Part shown: piece by piece, positions 1 to 12,418 of the stretch
Numbering within the stretch: position 1 is the first letter of the stretch
Layout of the letters: the number at the start of each line of letters is the position of its first letter
Origin: Branchiostoma floridae
Lineage: Eukaryota > Chordata > Leptocardii > Amphioxiformes > Branchiostomatidae
Direction of reading: 5' to 3'
Assembly (NCBI RefSeq): GCF_000003815.2
Contig: NC_049990.1
Span: 14,697,180 to 14,761,179, forward strand
DNA length: 64,000 nt
Made by a program: the position numbers and the translations under genes
Notes under the pieces: generated by a model
What the model was told of the DNA's origin: nothing
Database searches by the model: none
What the model saw: only the letters and a program-made list of their open reading frames with translations

Positions 1-643
1 GGGTAAGATTGCTTTATTCAGTTGGAGTCCCGCTGTGTGCTGTGTCGGGTGTTGTAGATATCCGGCACAGCATACAGGGTATCTGCAGATACTTAAGGAT
101 AGTTCTAAACATTAGATATTGAATCACATGAAATATTGAATATGCTCGTAGAAAACCTCGTTTGAATGTACACGGTGACTGGTTGCGATATACCAATTTA
201 TTTCAAACTTAAATCAAAACAACTTGCAGACATGCGAGTTTGAGTCATACTGAATTGTGTTAAATCGGAAGCATTTCAGCCAATCTTAAATAATATGCAA
301 ATATACAAGTTTACATTAACCAGCAGTGTGTGATGGCAAGATAGCTCTTAATGTTAGAGGTATAGAAGTCATTATTGTTTTAACGTTGCGACGTCTTTAG
401 ACTTTGGTTGCCAATGAAATGAAATCATATCCCTCTAGGCTAATATGGACTCTTTTCAGAACTTTCCGTTTTGCAGCAATTTAACCTGACTATGCACAAT
501 AACAATAGGAATAAAGGTATTCATGAACTTACACCAGAAGGTTCCAGGCATCATGCATTTCCCGTCCATCTTAACTTTTCTGCTAGTATCAAACGGTAAG
601 AATGATCTGAAGTTGAATTGTCTTCGTTTCTTGGTATTGCGAA

Positions 644-777
644 TTGTGTGTGTGTGTGTGTACATGTGTGAGCTTGTGTGTGTGTGTGTGTGTTTGTGTT
701 TGTGTATGTGTTCATATGTGTGTGTTTGTGTTCATGTGTGTTTGTGTACAGATGTATGTGTTCATGTGTGTGTGTGC
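644..777. repeat. TG-rich microsatellite
   Basis: Imperfect (TG)n broken by TT, CA and ACA variants. The open frames on both strands consist only of the dinucleotide translation and are not genes. Confidence 0.95.
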
Positions 778-1749
778 TCATAATTAGACCTAATGTAAAC
801 CAGGACCAACTTTTACAAACTTTATGTGTATATCATACAGACTTCTGTGCTATTATATGGCTTTTATTACTTGTGCTATTTCTGTAGAAAAGATAGTGAA
901 TTGATATGATTAATGCAAATTAGGACCTTATTTATCAGTGAAGAACATTTATGAAACGACACTCATGCAAAAGGCCAACATCACTTTATAATAGCGAAGG
1001 TAACTCTAGATTATTTTTATTCATACAGCACCTTTTCCTTCTTCAAACCCGCATCTGCAAAATTTCTTTCCTGATCATGAAGTATCCCCAATGTTTTTGA
1101 CACTATAAAACGTAGTCAGAACCACAGATAAAATCGTTTGGGCTTGCAAAACCAGCTTATGCCTAAGTGCCGCTCCTACACCAGGCGCTGCTACCATGAT
1201 AATGGTCTTATGAGAAAGGAAAAACAGCAGAGAGGCTTTGATCTTCCATGTCATTGCTCCAAGGTAATATGGAATCTAAATGACTTACGAATTATTGTAT
1301 GCTGACGCACTCACAAAGCTTCTGGAGAGAGCTTTGTAAGTAAGCGGCTTTATGGTAGCACTTTTTAAAGCTTAGTGCAATATAATTGTACTTAAAACAA
1401 TGTCGAGCAAATTTACTATCCGTACATTATATTTCTAATTGTCTGGTTCGCTGCTTGGAAGGAAGAAACAGGAACCTGTGGGGAGGCGGTTGCTAGTATG
1501 CTTTTAGTTTTTAGTTGGATACAAAGAAAAAGCCAACTTCCACAGCGAATAATAAGGGCACGTGATGTCATACGGACCAAACCATTCTGGATGCAGGGGT
1601 ACCTCACATACAATTACACAGGATGTCCGCTCATCCTATCACATTCATATCAAGTTGTTATCTTGGCTTCTCTCTTCGATAAAAACAAGCAGATTGAGGG
1701 CAATGTAACAGCGATATGCCACCACGTTATGGGCTTCAAATACATTTAA

Positions 1750-2020
1750 GGCCACAGCAAGTAAAGTTTATGGATGACATCATAGCACGCTCATTAATTT
1801 TCGCCTAATTTTGAAAACAAAACCTCGAAAAAAATAAAAGACGCGTTGGCTGTGATACCATGTTTTGTTCCTTCAATTACTGTAACAACGTTTATGGTGT
1901 CTATTTTGAATTCTAGATTTCTTGTTTCTTTCCCATCTTGTTTTGTTTAGCCGTCATTAAATTTGGAGTCTGAGGAGGATGTCATCCATAGAATTTACTT
2001 GCTGTGGCTGTACTGTGGCC
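1750..2020. mobile_element. Inverted-repeat MITE, PIF/Harbinger-like
   Basis: The ends GGCCACAG and CTGTGGCC face each other, and about 30 further bases (CAAGTAAA...TATGGATGACATC) also match in inverted orientation. The right arm contains an extra partial repeat of the end. Both ends are flanked by TAA, the 3-bp target typical of PIF/Harbinger elements. There is no coding capacity in 271 bp. A single end of the same family occurs at about 7746-7778. Confidence 0.75.
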
Positions 2021-2674
2021 TAATGGTACAAAACGTGGGAAAATAGTCTCACATCGCCAACTTAAAATAGAGGCGTGCAAAGTTGTTTTTCCCATAGAAA
2101 ATATTACGACTTTTTTTGTGCCCCAAGCTCACCGTGTTTATAATGGCATGCAAATGTATACATAATGTTATATAATATGTATATATTGTGTTGTTGGTTA
2201 ACTTTTTGTGCCCAGGGACTCCCTAAAAGCATTGCCTATACCGCTGGGGAAGCTTATGTTTGCTAGAAAGAATACAGAAGTGAATGATAGATGAATAAAT
2301 CGAGATCTTTTTATGTACGGTAAAGTAACCAACAGCGCCCCACCTATCCACACAGAACTGCATCTGTTTACATTAACAGACATGTCGAACACTGGCATGT
2401 TCTGAATGCTGGTTGTCTCTGTCAACAACATCGCCGCCCGACACTGACTTACACCAGAGACTGCAACCAACCCACATCAGCTCTGTTAATCTCGTTGGCG
2501 AGATCGGCCATACTACATTCCCCCACCGCTCTCACTAAAAGAAAATTCCGCCCGGCATTTTCGGCATATCGCACGCCACATTTCGGTGAGGAAACGCTGG
2601 GGGAAAACCGATATCCCGTACTGAGCTACCCGCCGCCCAACAGCAGCGCCCCGCCCAACACAGTCCACTACCCG

Positions 2675-5600
2675 ATGATGTCTGAAATGAGGGGGACGGA
2701 ACCATCAGAGTTTAGGTTCGAGTCTTCTACTGGGGAGCACCACAAAACCCCTTCTCCGAGCTCGTCTCATGGTAATGAAACTAGAATGCACATGGACTAT
2801 CCAGAACCTCCAAGTCCACGGGATCCAAAGGGAATCAACGATCATGTGAAGGTAGGTCACTGGCACGGTTGGTGTTGTGTTGTAGATGCTTACGGACATA
2901 CTGGGACAGAAATAAACTAGCATGTCCTTTCTTGTAGACAATTTTAGATGGCCAGACACAATAATGTTGCAAAATGCTGTCAGTAGAAGGGTACAAAATC
3001 GTTGTGTTAGATTTGTGTTAAAGTAGAGTAGCATGTATATGTTTTGTTGTACATGCTAACGGCATACTGGGGAAAAAATAAACTAACATTTCCTTGCTTG
3101 TAGACACTTATAGATTATAAGCAGACATAATAATGTTGTAAAAGACTGTCAAAAGGAATGTATAGAATAGTTGCAACTATCTGTTGTGTGTTAAAGTAGA
3201 GTAGCATGTATATGTTTTGTTGTACATGCTAACGGACATACTGAGACAAAAATAAACTAGCATTTCCTTGTTTGTAGACGCTTATAGACGATAGACGGAC
3301 ACAATAATGTTGTAAAAGACTGTCAAAAGGAATGTATAAAATCGTTGCAACTATCTATTGTGTGTCAAAGTAGAAAAACATGTGTATGTTTTGTGTTGTA
3401 CATGCTAAAGGACATACTGGGACAAAAATAAACCTCCACTTCCTTGCTTATAGACACTAATAGATGACAGATATTATTTAATAAATGACAGTCAAAATAC
3501 TGTTTTAATTGCTCTTAACAAGAAGATGAAAATATCTGAATTAAAGTTGTTCGACAATTTTTCGACTACCAGATATGTGTCAAAGTTAGACAGCATGTGT
3601 TGCGTAATGTACATGCTAGCGGACATATTGTGATAAAAATAACCTACACTTCCTTGCTTATAGATTATTATAGATAGTGAATAAAATCTGATAATGGTAG
3701 ACACAATACTGTTCTAAAATGATCTCAACAGGAAGGGGAAAATATTCATATCGGACGACAAATTTGTGACTATCATGCAATGTATATGTGTCAGAGGAGT
3801 GCAGTTGAATGTTTTGTATATACCGTAGCTTCCGGGGAAGTTATTTTTAAAACAATTCAGTGACCAAACAATTTCCGACGTTCCCTGCTTGCTTAACTCA
3901 AGTGTTGTATCTTGGCGTCGTTTTGTATGTGTGATAAGAAGGAAAGCACTCAGTTGAAATTGCTTTTCCTTATATCATATATCGCGGCAGTCTATTGCCA
4001 ACGATTCAATCAGACTGAGGGCAGGGCTCAAAATACCAGCTGCAGGTTAGTGCAGGTAAGATTGGAGCTGTGCAGGTATTTCTGGTGTCTACTTGCACCT
4101 AACCTGCACTGGTTCATGTGCTGGGTTTTATACATGTACATAAATGTCCTATAATGTAGGTGTCTGTGGATTGTTATTAGCTGCATTGACTGTTACCACC
4201 TATAAAGTGTAAAAGAAAAATAGCAATGGTTCCTGAACAATTTTAGTACAATACATACCTCCTAATTTCAGAGTAGTGCAGGTAAAATTTGTCTGGTGCA
4301 GGTTATTTTCAATATTACCTACACCAGTGCAGGTCTGCAGAAAAAAGGATTTCGAGCCCTGGAGGGGAAGTATTTGGTGTTTCTATTAATACCCCTGGTG
4401 TCGGGGGTCGATCAGTCGCTCCATATCCATTCAAACAAGGGCCTTCGGTGACGGCCAAATATAATCATGTATGGAAAATACAAGCCGCCAAATCAACAGA
4501 AAAAGTTGAAGTGCCACTTGAACTCTTCAAACTCTGAGCTATTTTAACCAGGATGTCGGATGCCCTCAATTTCAAACACCTAATTGTAATTAGTAGGTTA
4601 ATTGCGGATCTTTTAATTTTGAGGAAATAGAGATAAAAAAACGTGTCGAATAGATATATAGTTTTGAATGTTTAAATTACTATTATGTAAAATTTAAACA
4701 TTGGTGGCATGCGGTATCTTTGTCGGTACGTGTATGTTGACAATGTAACGTAAATACTGAGCTTACGTACTGAACACTTGTGCGAGAGCTGAAAGATAAC
4801 ATAACCATGTAAACAGAGTGAAGCGCATTTCTGTTGTTGAGCCGGCTGCACTCATATTCTACACGAGGAAAACGATTGTAGTTTATCAAAATCATGATTG
4901 AAACTTGAAAATCTTGTACAAAAATATGAAAATTAAATCACGAATAGTCACTATTTTTTTTATCTTTAGAAAAACTGTTTGACTTCAGTAGACAGTCCGA
5001 AGTTTGTCTGTATTGTATACCGGTAAACTGTTTCATTGCGTACCACACTAGGTTTGTACTGAATATTAGAAGCTGCATATTCGGACTGATATAATTTGAT
5101 CCACTCACACCGAGAATATAACCCCTACTCAAACACGGGACCTCCATTTAACGTCCTATCCGAGGGACGGCCCTAACCGAAGATAGGCACTCATTTCCAC
5201 CTGCTTGAAGTGAGGATATTCGTGTTAAGTGCCTTTCCCAATGGCACAACATATCATGGAACTAGAACCCAGGACCTCAAAGGTTTGAGCCGAACACCCT
5301 ACATTACGCGACGCGACGGCATTAAGAAATGTGTTTAGAATGATGAAAGTATATGTTAGCCTTGGTACCATCCGGGTAGTATATGTACGTTTAGTTTGCT
5401 CCCATGTTCACTTCTGCTAGCCGTCTAGCGTTTCAACGTCTGTTCGAAACAGTGATCATTTAACCACGATTTCTTGTATAGCAGAAGCGACCATAAGTTA
5501 AGAGCGAAATACTACCCGGATGGAACCAATCAGCACCCTTGTCCAAAATTTGGACGAGAATTGAATGTTCCTTGCGGTAGAGATGTCCAAGTCTCCAGAC

Positions 5601-8600
5601 GGAATAGCACAGAAACTACAGTCTGTACATGCTGTATATAGTGGAAAATAAACGTCGGAGCGAACTACTATCCGGATGGTACCCAGGCTACGTATATGTC
5701 ACGTCTCTGGCAATTTTATCTCAGACTGTGTCTGTCCTTGACTGTGTGTGTATTCGCCAGCTGCTGTTGACTTGGTCTCCTGCCAGATTTCTGGATTTAT
5801 TTGCCATGTAAAGTTTGATACTCCTGTCATCTCCCGTGCCAGCGAATTCCGGGAAGTCCGCGCGTTAGCATGTTAGCGCTGAAAACTGTAAAACAACTTA
5901 ATCACATACAGTAGGCAACGTAGGAAAAAGTGGAAGGAAGAACCATGGCTTGATTTCACTCTAATACAGACTGAAATGAAACTCGCGTCCCAAATTCCTT
6001 ATGCTAAGGTCATATTTGCAAACCTGGGCCCGGCCAGGCTGTTTTAGGAAAAGGAAAAAATGCATAGCAATAAACACAAATCATGTCTCTCCTTTTTAAG
6101 TTTTGATATTTTGGTGGTACAAAAAATACCATGCACTCTTCTGCGTGCTCCAAGAGCAAGTGTAGTCTCCAATATGCTTAGAAGTGTCTTCCATCGAGTC
6201 ACGGCTATGTGTGTTATTTAACACAATTGACCCTTTTAGCGTCACTCGCAAAGTACAAGAAGCAGAGCTCCAACTTCCCGATGACAACTACTCGAACCCC
6301 ATATACAGTCTGACCTTAAAAGCACAACAGTTCCACAGCTACAGCTCTTTTTATAACTTATTTGTCGTTAAGAAGATGATGTCCTTGTGTCGTTAAGTGC
6401 CCTCATTTTCCGCAATAAATATGATCAAAGAAAAAAGACCTCCTTGCGACCTAAAATTTTACAGCTCGCTCAACGAATTCCATAGAAATTCCATAAAATC
6501 ATATATAATATAATCATTATTTACGCTTTGTATTTTGTTGCCTTTTCAGTCATATCTAAACATTTTGAATGATATTCGAATTATGAAATCAAAGGTTACA
6601 CAATTCCGAACTAAGACACAGCGCGATCGCCGTCTAGTGGGATGGGTAAATGTATAAGAGAAGTTAAATGGACAAATGGACACCAACCAAGATAGTTCAA
6701 CCGTAGATAAACCATTATTCTCTTTCGCATTGAGTCTGTATTCATTTCATCCTATTGCAGTTCAAGGACAGGTTACGGTCCTTGCTATGATCAGGACGAT
6801 TTGGTCCTTACTAACTCCCTCGGCGCAGTGAACGCCTGGTTAACTCGGTCCGACACCCTGGTCAACTCCGCCAAACAGCTCGGTCATCTCGGCCAGGGTT
6901 AGGGTTAGAGTTCTAAAGGCTAGAGCAAGGAGTTTCTAGCTGACCATAGTCAGGGTAAGGTACTCTCCGAGCAGAGGTTTCGCTCCGGCTGTTTTTGACG
7001 TGTCTTATGCGTTTTTTGTCGGGCTTTCTATTTTATTCCCTTTTCTTCGTGTCCTTCGGCCAAACCTCTGCCGACACCGCCCCTGGGTGGGGCGAATCTA
7101 TTCAATTTGGACGGCGGTTATGAAGAAAAGGGGACAAAGTAGAAGGCGCGAAAACCACATAAAACCAAGGTTATATACGCCAAACCTCTGCTTGGAGAGT
7201 AACGAATTAGTTTGGCCAAGTTGGTCTTATTACCCATGGGCCGAGTTGGTAAAGGCCCGAAGAGTCCGACACCCGTCTTTGGCTGCTATGTCGCTGTGTT
7301 CCACTGTTTACTGACATGGCAGAGTCGTTAACAACAGCTGTCGTCAAAACATGCGTCTGTACAATTCGCACCACATAACGCACGGCAAATATAGCCATGC
7401 ATCACAGGCGACAAAAACAAGGCATGGGATCCCAACATGTTTGAACAGCTCGTCTGAACCACAGGTTCCTCTTATCTAGCTACAGGCAGAATGTCTACGC
7501 CAGATGGGACCCATTGATTTGTTTGCAAACTTGACCTTCGGCGCGCTTGACTGTTCTGTAAACAATTTGGAGAGTTGTCCGTATATGTTCCGATTCCGTG
7601 CAGAGGAGTAGCAATATATAGATTCAACGAAAAAAAAACATGATTTCCTTAGTAAGTGAGAATGGCCCGATAGTTCAGGTTTAATACTGACATAGAAATA
7701 TGATTGATATATGTCTAATATTTATAGTGAGAGTGTGGCGACATAAGGCCACTGCAAGTAAATTCTATGGATGACATCAGCGCGCTATTTTTACCCTGAA
7801 TTTGATGAGAAGAAAAAATATTCTAAAATGGGGAAAAATATGTCGTGTGGCAGTCTTTATTGTACTTACAAAAATGCGATGGGTTAGATTTTCAGATGAA
7901 AAATACGATCAATCAACAAATACGACCGAAGTCATGCTTTTCAGTATTACGCATCATCTATATATTATTGTAAAAAGTCGTCGAAAATAACACAAGAGTG
8001 CCACAGTGAACGAACCCCGCAGTGCCACACCGGTGCCCCAAGTACAGTGAGATACCATCTTTAGGGTTGATTCCATAAACGGTATCACAGACAGCTTTAT
8101 ATTTGGGAGTGGTCAGTTTTGGGGCAAGCTTGTTAAATAAACGAGTGGGACCAGCCGGCGGACGGAGATCTCATGTAACAGTTGACCTCACAGCTGCTGC
8201 GTTTAAATCACGCAGTAGGTTAGTCTGTATTTATACATGGCAACAACGTGCAATGTGTGGGAAATTACATACAGTATTGACGGACCATATTCGCACCCTA
8301 GTCCTTAGGAATTTTGCTTGAATCTTTATCACTGTGAATTTTACGGATTAGGTCACTTGGTGTTTAAACATGGCAACAACGTGCAATGTGTGGGAAATCA
8401 CATAAGTATTGGTGGACTATCTTCGCATCCTAGGTCCTAGGAATTTTTCTTGAATTCTTTTTATCACTGTGAATTTTACGCATTAGGTCACTCTGTGTAC
8501 ATATACATGGCAACAACCTGCAATGCATGGGAAATTACATACAGTATTGACGGACCATATTCGCATCCTAGGTCACTGGAACTTTTTCTTGAAGTCTTTG

Positions 8601-10548
8601 TATCGCTTTGTAAATTTTACGCAGTAGGTCAGTCTGTATGTGTTTATACATGGCATCAACGTGCAATGCATGGAAAATCACATCAGTATTGTAGGACTAT
8701 ATTCACATCCTAGGTCCTAGGAATTTTTCTTGAATACTTTTATTACTCTGTAAATTTTACGCAGTAGGTCGCTCTGCGTTTATAAATACAACAACGTGCA
8801 ATGGATGGGAATTTACATACAGTATTGACGGACCATATTCGCATCCTAGGTCCTAGGAATTTTGATTTTTTTTTAATTCACTCTAACTTTCACGCAGTAT
8901 GTCAATCTGCATTTATTTATACATGGTAACAACGCGCAGTGCGTGGAAAATCATATAAAGTATTGCCGGACCATGTTCACATCCTATAGGTCCAATTTAA
9001 CTTGAATCTTATTCTTTACTCAATCATTTTCAATATGGATGGTAGTGCAAAGTACAAACTTTAATTTTTCGACTTGCATATGAGAGTCGAACGAAGAACA
9101 AAGAGACTGAAGAAAAAAATGTGCAAACTGCACCCCTAACAAACTCCTTATGATCCACATACGCCCCCCTACCGTTTTACGTCCACAGCTTGTCAAGTTC
9201 ACAAATAAACTTCAATAAAACTGATATAATCATGCCAACGCCAACGTTTTTTTCACATTTACAAAATGCTTTCAACATATTTTCCAGAAAATACCCTGCT
9301 CTCAACTACCTATAGACAAGAGCGCCACCTTGCATTAAAATGGAATATTGCAGTCCGCACGTTTGAATGAACGCAAAGAAACTTTTTCAATGTTGAACAA
9401 GAAGCAGTCTTTTTGGTCTTAAATTTAACCAGCCTTTTTCTAGTCTTTTACAACAACTAGATGTTTCACTAAGTTTTAGTGTATAGTCAAGCCAATAGAT
9501 AATGACAATGATGATACAATGAAGACTTGGCTCAAAACAAAACAAAACAACTGAACAGGACAACATGGTAGGAATAAACAGGCATAGTCAAGTATACTCA
9601 GAGAAACTAAGTACTGATTGTTTCCCTTCCGACAACATGAAATATGGATACGTAATCAGCAAGAAGGCTGGGCAAGGATGTTTCAATTCGGTCAAGGTCA
9701 ATGTCACAGCTGGAGGGGCTTTGATAACACAGCTTTGGCTCCGTGCCAGTCCCAAGTTATTCATCGTGTTAATAGGATTGATATGATACAGAATGTACTA
9801 CGGGAACTGGCTCATGTGTGTGTGTGTGTGTCCGGATCTGTGACCCTGTCCAGAGAATACAATGAATCGTTGAAGACCTACATATATATGAATAAAAGAA
9901 ATGTCATCTTCTTGAAAGTATAAAACTGGATAGTTGACTGATATATGCAATGTCAACCTATAAACACAAGAACTATATTCTGCTAAATGAAATTGACTTC
10001 TCGCTTTTTTGTGAGGGTGAAAATATAGGTCCTAGAACAGATATGACTTACACGTACGTACAATAAAAAGTTTGTCTAAGTTCAAGGAACATGAAATTCA
10101 TTCAATATTGCATCACGAAATAAGATATATCTGTGTTTTTTTCACATATTAATCACATGTTAATGTTATGAATTTACTGTATATTTTGTATTAATTTCAG
10201 GTGACTTTTGATGAGATCATAGCGGAGCCCGAGAGCGCCTACAGCTACGATCAGGTGTGGGACGTGTCCAAGCGCACATACAAGGGGACCAAGTCCTGGT
10301 GCTACCGTATCCTGTCCTTCTGCTGTGCCGTACCCCTCGCTTTCTTCTGGGGCCTCTACTTCGGCTGTCTGGCCTGTGTCCAAATATGGTGCGTGGTGCC
10401 CTGCGTGAAGGGTTACGTCATCAATCTGCACTGCTACGGCAAGATCTGGGCCCTGTTCCTGTCGACCTTCGTTGACCCCTGCTTCGAGTCGATAGGGAGG
10501 ATGTTTAGCGGCATCAAATTCACTGCGAGGAAAGAGACCATTGCATAG
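2675..10548 (+). CDS. Caveolin, two coding exons
   Basis: Scaffold protein of caveolae, inserted as a hairpin in the cytoplasmic leaflet of the plasma membrane. Exons: 2675-2851 and 10201-10548; the junction is phase 0, donor AAG|GTAGGT, acceptor TTTCAG|GTG. The 174-residue product matches usual caveolin length (about 150-180). Seen: the family signature as FDEIIAEP (residues 62-69), a scaffolding segment from D76 to R95 (DQVWDVSKRTYKGTKSWCYR), a hydrophobic hairpin about 97-129 with the conserved proline (P104), and cysteines C127 and C137 at positions that correspond to acylated cysteines in CAV1. The spliced stretch NDHVK-VTFDE aligns with NDDVV-KIDFED of CAV1. The start is uncertain: ATG 2675 and ATG 2678 are adjacent and the second has A at -3; an ATG-less open frame runs upstream to 2324. 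Which vertebrate CAV it is orthologous to cannot be decided here. Confidence 0.93.
2870..3720. repeat. Tandem array in caveolin intron, about 175-bp unit
   Basis: Five diverged units, marked by GGACATACTGGGACA-like motifs near 2892, 3059, 3232, 3408 and 3619 and by AATAAACTAGCATTTCCTTG nearby. Spacing is about 167, 173, 176 and 211 bases. The array starts within 20 bases of the exon 1 donor, so it is intronic. Confidence 0.85.
4022..4361. mobile_element. hAT-like MITE with CAGGGCTC ends
   Basis: It starts CAGGGCTCAAAAT and ends ATTTCGAGCCCTG, an inverted pair resembling the CAGGG-type ends of many hAT elements. The motif GTGCAGGT recurs several times inside near both ends. No clean 8-bp target duplication is visible. 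340 bp, non-coding. Confidence 0.6.
5108..5325 (-). mobile_element. tRNA-derived SINE, Meta-type core (older copy)
   Basis: Read on the minus strand, it begins with a worn tRNA-like head (box B remnant near 5260-5282) and continues into a core containing GTGCCTTTCCCAA and GTCCTATCCGAGGGACGG (plus-strand reading). The same order is better preserved at 47185-47395. The core type is widespread in marine invertebrates, and the Meta assignment is from memory of the family. Confidence 0.6.
5357..5691. mobile_element. Inverted-repeat MITE with GGTACCATCCGG ends
   Basis: The left end reads TAGCCTTGGTACCATCCGGG and the right end mirrors it as TATCCGGATGGTACCCAGGC. Inner motifs TACCCGGATGGAACCAATCA and CACCCTTGTCC also occur in a related copy at 62732-63055. 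No protein is encoded. Confidence 0.7.
6003..6060. repeat. Single end of the GGGCCCGGCC MITE family
   Basis: GCTAAGGTCATATTTGCAAA followed by CCTGGGCCCGGCCAGGCTG matches the left ends of the elements at 18622, 45914, 56211 and 56629. I found no clear opposite end nearby, so this is probably a truncated copy. Confidence 0.5.
6961..7201. mobile_element. Diverged relative of the TACTCTCC foldback element
   Basis: The ends TACTCTCCGAGCAGAGGTTT and AAACCTCTGCTTGGAGAGTA are inverted and match the element at 12212-12418, including the CTCCGGCTG segment next to the left end. The middle is no longer palindromic and flanking direct repeats are not visible, so it is probably an older copy. Confidence 0.65.
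7744..8060. mobile_element. Composite of two MITE fragments
   Basis: The left part starts with a TAA-flanked GGCCACTGCAAG end, the same family as 1750-2020. The right part, about 7930-8050, matches the inverted half of the element in the lectin intron (48972-49219), with GAACCCCGCAGTGCC and the ACCGGTGC segment next to it. This looks like one element joined to or inserted in another. Confidence 0.6.
8195..9020. repeat. Tandem array, about 138-bp unit, six copies
   Basis: Copies are marked by TACATGGCAACAACGTGCAA near 8234, 8367, 8504, 8647, 8786 (degenerate) and 8920, each followed by GTATTGACGGACCATATTCG and a CCTAGGTCCTAGGAATTTT motif. Spacing is 133-143 bases. It lies in the caveolin intron. 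Units are whole-length tandem copies without unique spacers, so this is a satellite and not CRISPR. Confidence 0.88.
9021..10200. other. Remainder of caveolin intron
   Basis: No exon or recognisable element seen. It contains a short (GT)n run near 9817-9830 and ends in the acceptor of caveolin exon 2 (TATTAATTTCAG). Confidence 0.4.
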
Positions 10549-11887
10549 ATTACCGTCCAATGGGAAAACTGGTTTAAGTAATTGTCATACCATACAGCGG
10601 GTAGTATCTCACTGGGCTGAGGCACGCGCATTGGCGGCGTCACTACGTCGTAAATTGGACTTGAGTCACCCTTCTTGAACTATTTTAACTGTAATGTCCA
10701 ACACTAACTTTGAATTGGACTCACCCAAATTTTCGACTGAACAGCACCAGTCTTTGTCAAGGAATGAACAATCTACTGCTGCCGTGACGTCACGTTATGC
10801 AGATAGAGCACGTGACTCAGTGAGCAGTGGATCATAGATTGCAGGAAGAATGACTTCTACCAACACAGATGGACTTTAAAGTTGTGTCACCTTTGATATT
10901 ATAATCGGAATATCATGCAAACCGTACGTAGGTATGATTAAAATGACAATGAAACACGTAAAACGTAAAAGAAATGAGTTATTATCGTTGAATTCTTCAA
11001 ATCGCTCGGCCGCAACGAGTTCGCAAACGTGCCGCAGTCAGGTCGCAAACGTACCGCAGCCTCAGTGAGATACGCGCTGTACGATTCATGTAAGGTAAAA
11101 TGCTCATACACTTCTCCTGTACTGTCCCTGACTTGATGATGTAAGGGAACTTTGTAAATATTTGAAATGTTCCTCATACAGATACACTTGTTAAAGTTTA
11201 TGTACTGTACTAAATATTGTACCAGACAACAGATTCGAAGTTAGTGTACTATTGAACTTTCGTCAAGTGACCTTAAATAGATACATGAGACATGGTAGGG
11301 ATCTCTGTGTAGATAGTGGTGTATTGTGTTACTTTTTAAAGGCTCACCATGTATTATAATGACAAGTACAATCCTACCGTTTGACCAGCATGTTGTTATT
11401 TACAAACTGAAAGATGTAGTTTGAAATGGTGTTTCTCACTCAGCAAACCCTTCAGATTGTTTTTACAGAGTTTGCAAACACCAGGGATAGGAGTTTGTGA
11501 TGCAAATATGCTAAAAACGTTGTTGGTTGTATAGGTCACTCTTATGAAACTTTTGTTCTGGAGAATATTTTCAATTGTGTGGCCCACATCCTACATTATG
11601 TATCTTTAAAAAAATTGAATGACAACTGATTTTTTTTGCATTGCTTGTCATTCGTCTAGAAAAATTAGATAGAAGGGGTGACTACAACGACACAAGCCTG
11701 ATTGTATTGTATTGTATAGATTTTAGATAACTTTAATACGATTAGGGTTGTTTTAAATGTTGTGGCTGTATTTATGTTATTCCACTATTTGTAAATCCAG
11801 CTGTGCCTGTAACAGACGCAGAGATTATTACTCAATCGCATTACCGTTTCGTTTTTTATAAACTATTCATTGCGTAGAGTGAATAAA
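10549..11887 (+). other. Caveolin 3' UTR and flank with poly(A) signal
   Basis: The region downstream of the caveolin stop has no coding signal. A canonical AATAAA lies at 11882-11887 and an ATTAAA variant near 10937; which is used is unknown. Positions 10675-10855 hold a dispersed repeat, listed separately. Confidence 0.45.
10675..10855. repeat. Dispersed repeat shared with the SEA-vWA gene intron
   Basis: Closely matches 58745-58925: TTTTAACTGTAATGTCCAAC, CAGCACCAGTCTTTGTCAAG, ACTGCTGCCGTGACGTCACG and GCAGTGGATCATAG appear in the same order. The central part forms an imperfect palindrome between ACTGCTGCC and GTGAGCAGT. It contains TGACGTCA (CRE-like) and CACGTG (E-box) strings. Confidence 0.75.
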
Positions 11888-12211
11888 AAAGTCCATAATT
11901 TAAGTTAATGCTAATTCACCTTTATCCGTGGGGTAACCTATATCCGTTGTTTATAAAAACGTTAATTAGGGACATCAAGTCAACGGAGAAAGGTTTCAAC
12001 TTGCAATATTGCCGTTATTTTCAAAACATTGCACTGTCCGTGGACTTGATATCCGTACATACCCTGGATAAAGGTGAACTAGCAGGCAAGAAGCATACGC
12101 ATAGTGAACCGAAGCCATATCAACGTTACTTCCTAACCTTTACTATAAACCTTTTCCAAACGGTTTTCAGGTTTGTGTTTAACTAAAACTAAGACAAGAG
12201 GTATACGTAGG

Positions 12212-12418
12212 TACTCTCCAAACAGAGGTTAGGCTCCGGCTGTTTTTTAAGTTTTTTTTTTTAGTCGTTTTTATCGGGCTTTCTGTTTTGTCATTTTTTG
12301 TTGTTGTGTCCGGCCTAGGTTTTGACACAGCAAGATATAAAAAAAAATGAAAGCCCGATAAAAACGACTAAAAAAACGTTAAAAAAACAGCCGGAGCCTA
12401 ACCTCTGCTTGGAGAGTA
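12212..12418. mobile_element. Foldback MITE with 9-bp target duplication
   Basis: A 207-bp near-perfect palindrome. The first 70 or so bases (TACTCTCC, GAGGTTAGGCTCCGGCTG, TAGTCGTTTTTATCGGGC) recur inverted at the right end. It is flanked on both sides by ATACGTAGG (12203-12211 and 12419-12427), a clean 9-bp direct repeat. A 9-bp duplication is typical of Mutator-like transposases. It is non-autonomous and lies between caveolin and the RTK. Confidence 0.85.

Larger units (their letters stand above)
1..2674. other. Upstream flank of caveolin
   Basis: I see no convincing coding exon here. It holds a TG microsatellite (644-777) and a small inverted-repeat element (1750-2020). The last 350 bases (2324-2674) stay open in the caveolin frame but without an ATG, so they are either 5' UTR or the tail of an alternative first exon. 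I could not find a persuasive TATA box or transcription start. Confidence 0.5.

Noticed and set aside
6893-6912. Interstitial telomere-like TTAGGG repeat
   Set aside because: Only two consecutive GGGTTA units; too short to mean anything.
8195-9020. Possible CRISPR array
   Set aside because: Units are whole tandem copies without unique spacers, in an intron of an animal gene.
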